From positions 94,204,666 to 94,268,665 of the forward strand of contig CM046443.1 in assembly GCA_025506515.1 (NCBI GenBank): a stretch of 64,000 nt of DNA, in the 5' to 3' direction. A program made the translations under genes and the position numbers. The stretch is from Flaveria trinervia (taxonomy: Eukaryota; Streptophyta; Magnoliopsida; Asterales; Asteraceae). Shown here in pieces: positions 33,937 through 43,515 of this stretch. Below the pieces are notes generated by a model that worked only from the letters and a program-made list of their open reading frames with translations, did no database searches and was not told the DNA's origin. Within the stretch, counting starts at the first letter, position 1. The number at the start of each line of letters is the position of its first letter.

Positions 33937-36127
33937 TCAAACATATTTGATGGAAATAGGACTCCTAACTGAATGCTTGATGGACTTCCATTCAAGTGCC
34001 CCTTCAACAAACTGTTTTGCGGCAGATCCTACAGGGATGAATGTCACTTTATATGACAATTTCTGGTTAACCGCGGAAAGACGAGCGTAGCGGGTGACAC
34101 CGCAACGCTCATGCCTGTTGTCGTGACGATGTTCACAGTGTAAGATGAATTAGCATCCCCAACATTGGTCACGGTTCTGGTGTATGTTTTTGACACATTA
34201 CCACTCAATGTGACTGCAAATGATGGGTAGTTTAGTTCTGCTTCTGGGATGCTAGATATATTCGAACAAGAAACTTGCTTTTGGACGATGGTTGTAACTT
34301 GCGCGTCTGAGTATCCTAATCCACACAAGTAAGGTATGTAGTCATCAGCTTGGATATCGTAAACGAGCCCAGGGTCATTAGCTTTAGATGGATTTACATG
34401 GCCCGCCCCAACTGCAAACAAACTCGCAGGAAGCTCCGTTTCATCCTGAATAGGTTGGTTGTTAAGGTTGTTCAAATCAGCAGTGGTCATGATTGCGGAT
34501 TTGATTGCAGCAGGAGACCAATCAGGATGTGCACTTTTCAACAATGTCGCGATCCCACTGAGATGAGGGCATGACATTGATGTACCGGAAACCACATTGA
34601 ATGGTGCAGTTGTTGTTGTGTTATCGATAGAGGTGGGCCATGCTGCGAGAATGCTAACCCCTGGCCCGATAATGTCGGGTTTTAGGATCCCAGGACTTGC
34701 TAGATTAGGTCCTCTTGATGAGAATGAGGTCACTTGAGGAGCTGATTTATCTCCTATGACAGTTCCATTGAATATGATGGTAGCTACTGGCGAGGGACTT
34801 GATTTCATGTATTCTAGAATTGCAAGTCCATCTTTGTAACCGACAAACGATACAGGGAGTACGTGTGTGTCAGCTATCGTACTAGCGCCATCTATCTGCG
34901 TGTTTATGAGGATCATAGCTGCTCCACCAGCATCTTTTACTGTTTGCCCTTTTGCTACTCTACCTACACCGTTACCCCTCGCGCAAATCACAACCTTTCC
35001 TCTAACATCAGTGTTGTTGAAGGATCCTGGGCTGCAAAAGATTGCTTTTTGGTCACCACTCGCCCCGGGGTACACAAGAGGCAGAGAGTTTGAGGGAAAT
35101 CTTTAGGCTGAAAAACCGACTCTCCATCCAGTAACACGCCATTCCCAAGTTTTACCCTCGCGACCACCTTTCTATCAACTGTACTAGCCCCTACTGTCAA
35201 AATCCATGGCGCCTCGTTGGATAACGAGGCGTTAAAAGGGCCAGAGTTCCCTGCAGAACAACTCACAAAAATCCCCTTTTTTATCGCGGCAAAGGCACCT
35301 ATAGCGATCTTATCATTAAAAAACGGAAGGGATAGTCCACCAATTGATAGAGAAAGCACATCAACACCTTCTTCAATAGCTGCATCCATAGCAGCTAACA
35401 TATCACTCTCACCACATATATCCTCACTACATACTTTATACATTGCTATATGCGCGAGTGGCGCCATCCCGACGGCAGTCCCGTAATCATTCCCAAACAC
35501 ATTAGCACCCTCGACGAAGTTCCCAGCTGCAGTACTCGAGGTGTGGGTCCCATGTCCATCTTCATCAAGCGGTGAGCCCGTACGACCACTAACAAAGTTC
35601 CTAACACCAATCAGTTTGTTGTTACACCCCTCCACTTCACACTTCCCTTTCCACTTAGCTGGTGGAGGCGCTACACCGGTGTCATTAAAAGACGGATGAC
35701 CGGGGGTAATCCCGCCATCCAAAACACCAATAATGACCCCCTTCCCATAGTTTGAACCTCTCCAGAAACCTACATTCTGGTGAAGCCCCAAGAACTTAGG
35801 AGTATGTGTTGTATGTAAAGACAACACCCTTTGAGGTCTAGCTGATATGGCTCCATCTATCTTTTCGATTGCACGCGCTTGTTCGACGGTAAGTTTCGCC
35901 GCAAACCCTTTGAGTACATTGCGGTATGCGTAAACCATCTGCGGTTTCTCATGGGAGTCGCTAGCAACTGTGTGCAAGAATGTGTTGTACCAGCTCTCAA
36001 GATCAACGGGGGAGCTTAGTTGGATAATATATGTTTCGGGTTCTTCGGCGACTGTGGGTGAGAGGTTGAAGATGAGGGTGAAGGTTAACATGATCATAAG
36101 AAGTTGCTTGAATCTGTTGTTCTCCAT
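33937..36127 (-). CDS. Subtilisin-like serine protease (P69/SBT1.2-like), two frameshifts
   Basis: This is a secreted plant subtilase read on the minus strand without introns, about 730 residues if the frame is followed. A signal peptide covers residues 1-27 ([19 protein letters not shown]). The I9 inhibitor propeptide ([10 protein letters not shown]) follows. The S8 catalytic domain has Asp137 ([13 protein letters not shown]), His192 (DGHGTHT), oxyanion Asn294 (SAGNSGP) and the active serine in [14 protein letters not shown] domain and an Fn3-like C-terminus ending ISIKYV complete it. The sequence style is closest to tomato P69 proteases. Two breaks, near 35083-35089 and 34070, are each explained by one missing base, and all catalytic residues remain. 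It may be a real gene with sequencing errors or a young pseudogene. The upstream gene on the same strand (40236-42578) is a second subtilase. Confidence 0.85.
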
Positions 36128-36179
36128 GATTGTTGAAGAATTAGATGATGGAACTAGTGTGGTGTATTAGTTTTAAATT

Positions 36180-36188
36180 AGTATATAT
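36180..36188 (-). promoter_or_regulatory. TATA box of the first subtilase gene
   Basis: GTATATATAC on this strand lies about 55 bases before the ATG at 36127. It is the only good TATA match close upstream; the short spacing implies a very short leader. Confidence 0.45.
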
Positions 36189-36252
36189 ACTTGATTTTAA
36201 GCCGGCAAAAATGAAAGCTTCGTAATATCCGTTGTAAACGAAAGAAATGACG

Positions 36253-36866
36253 AATTATACAAAACTTAAGTACCATCGAATAACAAGTGTGACATGTTGT
36301 TTTGTTTGTTTATTTGTGAACTTATTAATAAGCCATATGCCATATATCTAAATAAACAAGAAATATTTTAAAACTCAATATAAATAATCTGAAGTTTGAA
36401 TATAAAATCAGAACTATTGGAATTCCGCAGCATGGTGTGACGGGAATATGTAGTTCAGTAGTTGCACAAAATAGAAAATAGTGTTAACAATATTAGTACG
36501 TGTTCTCAATATATAAATGTTGTACAAGCATAAACATAAAGTTGCATCGAGTTATATACAACTTAGGTACCATCGCATAACGAATGTCACAGTTTCTTTT
36601 GTTTGTTTAGCGGTAAACTTAATAATAAGCCAAATATCTAAATGAACAACAAATTTTTAAAAATTCAATAACAAGCATATTAATTGAGCATTTGAATAAT
36701 ATGCAAAACTTTAATAATTTAAAGTTTGAATTTATAATAAGAACAACTGGAATTCCCTAACATGGTGCGACGAAACTTATGTAGTTGCATAAAACAAAAA
36801 TATTGTTAACAACAGTATGCATCCTAATTATATAAAAGTTGTGCAAGCATAAACATAAAGTTGCAA
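36253..36866. repeat. Tandem duplication of about 300 bp upstream of the subtilase
   Basis: Two diverged copies, about 36253-36548 and 36551-36866, share the order of landmarks ACTTA(A/G)GTACCATCG, AATAAGCCA, GGAATTCC, CATGGTG(T/C)GACG, TGTTAACAA and AAGCATAAACATAAAGTTGCA. The block begins about 125 bases upstream of the gene start, so it covers the likely promoter. Confidence 0.8.
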
Positions 36867-37069
36867 CTTACAAAATTACGTTCTGGTGTACTTGAGGTTA
36901 GGGTGTGTGTTGTACGTGACGGTATTGCTATGGGTAATCTTGAAAACTTGGCTTATAATGAGAGTATTATATTAACAATAGAAAACCAAAAAGTAAACTA
37001 TATTTGCAATTTTGAATAAAGATTACATCGAAACGTATATAAAAATAACAATGTCGGAAGGGTATATTG

Positions 37070-38400
37070 GGTATTCAGGTTTTTCCAATGATACCAAAGT
37101 AGGAATATTTCCCTCTCGGCATGCCAACAAAATATATTAACCTTTTCCGGAACCAATTATCCCAATTGAAGATAAAGTGAGATTGTGCGACAACATCATC
37201 ATCAATTATTCGTAGAGTTTTCGTTTGTGTTATTCCCCCACGACCATGAATCAGACCCATCTTTTAATTGTACCTGCTCTAACAAAGACAATAAATAGGT
37301 TAGTTGGTGAATCTCATATGAGGTATTAGGCTGCGAAGTCAATCTTCTTCATTATTGACATATGTGTAACATTTATCAATGGTGCAAGATTTATTGGCAA
37401 TCACCAATCCAATTAAGTTTGTTGTTTTCATTGCCTTCCCAAAGAAATTTTCACTGATTACATTCAAGCTCATAGTTTATCTTCACCAGAACTCGAAAGA
37501 GTCTATTAGGTTTGTCCATAGTTTGTCCCCAGCAATCACTTCTTTCGGCTTATTAGGTTTCAACACTATTAGGAGTCGACACCATACATCTCTTTTCTTG
37601 TAAGGCATTCGTTTGTGAATAGGACATCATCCATGAGGAGGTGATATTGTTGGGCCAGAGTTTGGATTATGAATGACATAAAATATCCCTAAGGAGGTGT
37701 CATTATTTTTCATTGCATTCAATAATAAAGCGCCCGGGATCAATTACAATTAAGAACAATCTAATCTATTTGTATGAATCAAACGAGTGGGACTCAGTGC
37801 AATGATGGGTATTTCTACCCTTACAATAGGCAGTTAACACCAACTATAACTAACATCATAAACCCCTAACTTCCTGCTAATTATAGATTTGACTTTATAT
37901 TGACTTCCTAATTTCCTTCTAATTGATGTTAAGATTAAGTCCAACAAGTGATTCGATGACAATGATGGATCGTTTTGTTTTGGTATAAGCGCTATGAAGG
38001 ATGAGCCACGTCCTTTGTTAATGGTGTCTGAATAAAATATAATAATTAAGGATTCGCTTAATATCGTTTTCGAAAAACCCCCAAATGCTTTACAAAATTC
38101 GAAAGAGAACTCGTCTGGACCTGGGCTTTGTTAGTACTATAGTACCAAATGACCCTTCTTATTTCATCCACCGAGAATTGCCTAGTGAGAAACAATGTAT
38201 CTGAATTCGAAAGCCTCTTTTGATTGTTGTTTTGAAAGGACACTCTTTGGCGATTGTGAGATAGGATATTTCACTTCAAAAATATCATGAGCAATCTTCT
38301 TGACATGATTCGTGTTCATTAGCCACACTCCATTATCATAAAACCTATTGATCCTGTTAGTTGCCACATGATTGATGTGAACCCAAATATGGATGAGCAA
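37070..38400 (-). pseudogene. LINE reverse-transcriptase remnant
   Basis: On the minus strand 38243-38058 shows LFLTRQFSVDEIRRVIW followed by a decayed form of the KAPGPDG motif, which is the start of a plant L1-type reverse transcriptase. A DDVLF-NE segment near 37600 matches the later ILDG-ANE block. 37260-37075 (FNWDNWFRKR) resembles the zf-RVT region near the LINE C-terminus. Stops and frameshifts are everywhere. The catalytic FXDD block could not be found. Confidence 0.5.
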
Positions 38401-38560
38401 ACTTTAGTCTTTTTGGAGGCTCAAAGTGTGGATGAGCAAGTTTTTGTCTTATTTTTACATTTTATTGAAATTTACATTTGGCCTAGTTTTCGGCCCGTTT
38501 ATATTTTGTGGCCCATTCGACTTTTGCTTTGTTTCTTTATATGTTTGTAAGAGATGGGTG

Positions 38561-39418
38561 TGTTGGATCAAGAAGAATGCTAATGCAACTAAACTAAGTC
38601 ACTTAGATAATTTTGGTGCTGCATGCAAAGGCTTCCGAAGCTTAGCATGGAACTTCCGAAGGTTGTAGAATTCTTCCGAAAACAAAGTGAAAGATCAACT
38701 TCCGAAGACATAACTCTACTTCCGAAGTCAAGTGTATACTTCCGAAGTTCAAGTCTTAGAGGAATAAGCTGAAGACCACTTCCGAAGTATGATGAAAAGA
38801 AGAAGCCTCCAAGCCTTGGAAGAAGCAGCCTCTTCCGAAGTATAAGTGGCTTCGGAAGTATTTATTCTTCCGAAGCCATTTAACCTTCGGAAGAAACTAC
38901 TATGAACCAGTGGACACAAGTATGGTCTCTGACACTCCGTTGCAGACCTCTGATACTGTATGGCATTTTCTCAAAGAGCTATGCAGTTGACCATACTTTA
39001 TTTCACTGTTCACCTTTTCATGATAGTACATGTTACCAACTTTAGTTGGTGACAAAAGATAAGTCAGGGACATGTCCTGACTATCAAATCTCAGATAAGA
39101 CTTTATCCGAGATACCTTAAACTATAGTCTTGTAGTATTGGCTTAGTTATAGGATCCCAACTGGTATCAAAATATATCCGGCTATAGGTAGTATTATATA
39201 TAGGTTCTCTTTGTAACTCATTACACACTGCTTGTAAGAGTCTTGTATTATTGAGTTGAGAAGTAATATATAAAAGTACCTTAAAAATTACTTCCTAGTG
39301 TTCTTTTATTACTTTCTATATTGTGATCAACTCTTACTGATTCTATCTTAACCCGAGTGTTGTTCTAGGTGAGTTTGAGAGAAAAACAAAGTGTTAAATG
39401 ACTAACATCGATCCTACA
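38561..39418 (+). mobile_element. Copia-type solo LTR, target duplication GGGTG
   Basis: It starts TGTTGGATCA and ends GATCCTACA, imperfect inverted ends of an LTR, and is flanked by GGGTG at 38556-38560 and 39419-39423. It has no coding sequence. A TATATATA box lies at about 39190-39197, with a transcribed part typical of copia LTRs after it. The length is 858 bp. A motif array fills the part upstream of the TATA box. Confidence 0.88.
38630..38900. repeat. Array of CTTCCGAAG / CTTCGGAAG motifs in U3
   Basis: About a dozen copies of CTTCCGAAG and its reverse complement are spaced irregularly over 270 bp of the solo LTR, all upstream of the TATA box. Opposed copies near 38832-38895 could pair as hairpins. 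The spacing TTC-C-GAA is one base short of a canonical heat-shock element. Confidence 0.8.
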
Positions 39419-39423
39419 GGGTG

Positions 39424-40235
39424 AAATAATCATTGAAGTTTATAAAAAAAATCTGTTTTCTCTCTATCACCGTGTGTGTTAGTGTAACCCTGATTATCGG
39501 TATTCTTTGTGAATCAACGATAGTTAGAAGGATTGTTCCTGGTATTCTTGTTGAATCAACATGTTCAATATCTATCTCTCTGTTTCCAACTGCATCAATG
39601 ATCCTTCATGCATCCGTAATTCTTTGCTCTAACTCGGTTTTAAAACAACGATTTAATTCTGTCTTACTTCAATCTTCAATTCAAATGATGATCTTCCTTT
39701 TCCTTTTATGCCATTTTTTGATTTCAGTTTTATGTTCTTTAATTGCTATTTTTTGATTTCAGTCTTATGTTCTTTAATTGCTTGAGTTTAACCAAATGAT
39801 AATCTTCTTTTCCTATTGATTTTAGTAGCTTTGGATGCATCATGAGACATGTATGTAAATGCTCAGCCCCCATCGGATATTCGAGCAGATTCATCTGATA
39901 AACAAAGTCGTTGAATTCCCTAGAGTTTAGTCAATTGTGCTCTTAACAGCTTCTTGGAGTTTGACATGTTTGGGAAAATATGCTATGAACATGAGAGTTT
40001 GAAATGCTAAATCTTGATCTTTAAAGAACTTAGCCTATTGTTTGTTTTTAGATATTTGGAATTAGTAAATGGAAACCAAAGGAGGTAACTCAAATAATGT
40101 TTTCCTTTATTTTTCATCATTTTGAAACATATATTCTTTATTGCAACTAAAAGGTTAATGTTTTATTCATGTAACACATAGTTCATGTATGGATGTACAT
40201 TATAAAACATTCTTTATATATCTAAGCTGCAAGTT
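39424..40235. other. Spacer downstream of the second subtilase
   Basis: No gene was recognised. A 35-base direct repeat (TTTTTTGATTTCAGT onward, then TATGTTCTTTAATTGCT) lies at about 39713-39783. The 107-codon ORF at 39433 has hydrophobic stretches but no recognisable family. The last part may be the 3' UTR of the subtilase on the minus strand. Confidence 0.45.
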
Positions 40236-42578
40236 TTATAACAAATTTTCATACACAACAACTATAGGCGACACAACATCATGCTTCCCGTCGGTCCAAA
40301 CCAACTTACCCAATTGTGTCTCCATACTCCCCCATGAGCCAGTTACCTTATCAGACACAATTTTAACTCTATAACTTTGTTTTTTTCGCCTTTTGTGGTG
40401 AACCACATTGTTTGTGGCTCTACGGTTACATTGGTTCCTTTCGGGCTTGTGACAATCACGTTGTAGTTTGATCCCCCTTCACCCACATGAGTTACGGTTC
40501 TTGTGACTACAACTTCTGGCTCGGATAACCCTTTCGAACCATATGCGATTGATATCGACGGGTAATTGATGTTCCATGGCTTGTTATGCTTCCGGTTGCA
40601 CTTATATGTTTTTGGGGCAAACTGTCTAATAGCTTGGGTTGAGTAGTTCATGGCACATAGAAACCGGAGGTAGTCAATCACTGTTATATCATACACCAAC
40701 CCTGGATCCGCGGCTTTTCCAGGGTCTATATGGCCTGCACCCGTGCCCCATACGCTTGACTCGTTGTATGATTGTTCATCTAGCAGCGGCTTCCCTTCTG
40801 AGTCTATCGTATAGGCGGTGGTCATCATCGCTGACCTAATCATGGCCGGAGACCAATCGGGGTGAGCCCCTTTAAGTAAAGCGGCTACACCTGACACATG
40901 AGGGCACGACATCGAAGTGCCAGATAATATGTTAAATCCAGACCGTCCGTGTCAGACGGTATTTCGCTAGGTGGGACATCCTCAGGCCATGCAGCTAGGA
41001 TGTCCACACCTGGAGCTATCACATCAGGCTTCAACAAATAAACCGAGTCAGCACTCGGCCCTCGTGCTGAGAACGACGCCACTACCGTGCAGGTTTCACC
41101 CCCTCCCGCGTCCCCCGAACCACCACCTTAGCCTTAGGGCTTCTCCCAGAGGTCATATAATTAAGCACCTTTTTACGCCCCGACTCGGTTATCATCATCC
41201 CGGGGATCGTATACGAGTCCGATATCAATCCTTCCCCGTGTGGCGCTACGTTCGCCACAACCACTCCAACCCCACCCGCCTTCTTGACCACCTCCCCTTT
41301 CTTGACACGCGGGCTACCACCGCGATCACATATCACAATCTTCCCCTTCACAAGTTCTTCATCAAGTGATTCTGCCATACAAAGGGTGGATCTAGAGCTT
41401 CTAAACTGACTATTTGAAGCATTTCTTCCATGTATCAATGGAAAAAACTCCATTGTGGGATCACTACAAACAGATGCACCCGTGATCACTGTTCCATCTT
41501 CCATCATCAAATCCGCCGGAAACCGCCTGTCAATGGTGCTCGCACCGATGGTTGTGATCCACGGTGCACCGTTGACCACCGTCATCTCCTCCGGGCCGCT
41601 GTTACCTCCGGCAGCCGAAACAACAACACCTCTTTTCATCGCACCAAATGCTCCAATTGCTATAGGATCAAGATGATACGGTCTACTGATACTTCCACCA
41701 ACGGAGATGGAGATCACATGAACACCGTCGTTAACCGCCTTATCAATTCCGGCGAGTATATCCGACTCCTGACAGTTCTCACCCCAGCATATCTTATAAG
41801 CAGCAATTCTAGCCTTTGGTGCAACACCAACAGCAGCTCCATTAGCAAACCCTAACAGTGAAGCATTCTGGACCATTCTTCCGGCTGCGATCGATGCAGT
41901 ATGAGTCCCGTGGCCCGTGGTGTCTCTAGCAGATTTAACAGTGGATGTATCGTTGATTCTGTTAACTGTTGCTTCGAATCCAGCGGTGAAGTATCTCGCT
42001 CCGATTATCTTCTTGTTGCAGAGGTTTTTGGTGAATTTTTCACCTTCCATGCACTCTCCTCTCCACTCTGGTGGAACTGGACCAAGGTCTTGATCATGGA
42101 AGCTTGGTGATTCTGGTGAAATACCCGTGTCGAGGACGCCGATGATGACATTAGAGCCGTAATCGGATTCCTTTAACAGGTGGTTCGGTTCGGTTTCATT
42201 GAGTCCTAGAAACCGAACAGATCGAGTTGTTTGGAGATGAAGGGTTTCGTCTGGTAGAACCGCGATGACTCCGGGGTGTTGTTCAAGTTCTTGGGCTTCT
42301 TCATGAGTTAATCTTGCTGCAAATCCATAGAAAACGTGCTTGTAGATGTGAAGGAAGTCTTGATTAGGGTTTATGTTGGTGGTTTTTTCAGAATTGAAGT
42401 TTCTTGAGTTTAAATTTTGTAAGGTTGATCGATACCAATGCTCAACATCAGTGAAAACAGATGGTTTTACGTCGTTTTGGAACCTGATGATGAAGGTTTG
42501 AGTGTTATCAACTTGTGCAGAAATATTTGGTATGAAAAAGCAGATGATTGTGTAAACGAATAATGGGAATCGACCCAT
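40236..42578 (-). CDS. Subtilisin-like serine protease (SBT1.5/SBT1.6-like), three frameshifts
   Basis: A second secreted subtilase on the minus strand, without introns, about 780 residues. Signal peptide: residues 1-21 ([18 protein letters not shown]). The I9 propeptide is about 28-115 ([16 protein letters not shown]). The S8 domain has Asp150 ([13 protein letters not shown]), His223 (TGHGTHT), oxyanion Asn326 (GGNSGP), a PA domain ([19 protein letters not shown]) and the active serine in [11 protein letters not shown]. The Fn3-like C-terminus ends [11 protein letters not shown]. Breaks lie near 41083 (a TAG after PAR), near 40945 and in an A7 run near 40380; each is restored by a one-base change. 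The sequence is of the SBT1.5/1.6 style, so it is not a recent tandem copy of the P69-like gene at 33937-36127. Confidence 0.87.
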
Positions 42579-42624
42579 TGATCAGATTGAAGTAGATGAT
42601 CGATTGCTGAAGCTATTTGTGTCA

Positions 42625-42633
42625 TTATATATA
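42625..42633 (-). promoter_or_regulatory. TATA box of the second subtilase gene
   Basis: On the minus strand CTATATATAAT lies about 47-55 bases before the ATG at 42578. No other strong match is nearer. Confidence 0.45.
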
Positions 42634-43321
42634 GTATAATGATGGTGAAAAACATGAAGTTGGTTTAGAAAAACATTGGGAATGTGAGTGCCTATTTTAA
42701 GCATGATGATTGTGAGGTTAGCTGGATCAAGCTCATATCTTGTGATATTGTCAAAATGGGTTGAAGGTGACATATGATTTTATGAGAATTCGCAGAAAAG
42801 ACCAAAATTGCTGCAAAAAGTGATGAAAGATTATTAATGATGTATGAAATTCTTGTTTATTTTCAAACGTCAGGTGGGTCGTGGCCGACTCGTGTGCTTT
42901 TCCGTGTTTCTTTGCTATTTTTTTGTGTGCTTTTAGTAGAATTCGATATAATCAATATTTTCAGAACCGTATTAAATGTTAAGCCAGACATCTTACTCAT
43001 TTGATAGTCGGGCCTAGATGTGGATAAAAAACTGGTTCGGGAACCGGTTTGGCCGGAAACCCAAAACCGGTTTGAGGCCCAACCGCTTTGAACCCGACCC
43101 CAACCGTCCGGTTCTTGTCGATTTGACCATTTCACATTTGAAACCGTTTGCTCATGAACCGAACCGGTTCTAAACCGGTTCTCAACTAGTTCACAACCAG
43201 GTCACCAAACTGGTTTTAAAACCCATTTTTAAATATAATCGTTGGGTAACGGCTATATAGCCGTTTGTACCCATCTTTGACATTTTTTGAGGTTTTTTAT
43301 CATTATATTCCCATTAGGTTA

Positions 43322-43322
<1 letters not shown>

Positions 43323-43401
<79 letters not shown>
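43323..43401. repeat. (TA)n microsatellite
   Basis: An uninterrupted or nearly uninterrupted TA run lies in the hAT left subterminal region, ahead of the transposase start. Confidence 0.95.
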
Positions 43402-43405
<4 letters not shown>

Positions 43406-43515
43406 TGAATGTTTTGGTTGAATCACACAACTTAAAACACTCTCTACTCTTAAAAATCTCAAATACGCTCTCACAAATACTTTTGTTTTAAACACTCTTA
43501 TCAAAAATCTATCAA

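Noticed and set aside
34350..35106. Plus-strand ORFs of 74-79 codons opposite the first subtilase
   Set aside because: Antisense shadows of a clearly conserved protease sequence.
39433..39756. 107-codon ORF with hydrophobic runs as a small membrane protein
   Set aside because: No recognisable family; it overlaps a direct repeat and low-complexity Phe/Leu sequence typical of T-rich DNA.
40971..41855. Plus-strand ORFs of 132 and 141 codons opposite the second subtilase
   Set aside because: Antisense shadows; the minus strand carries catalytic motifs throughout.
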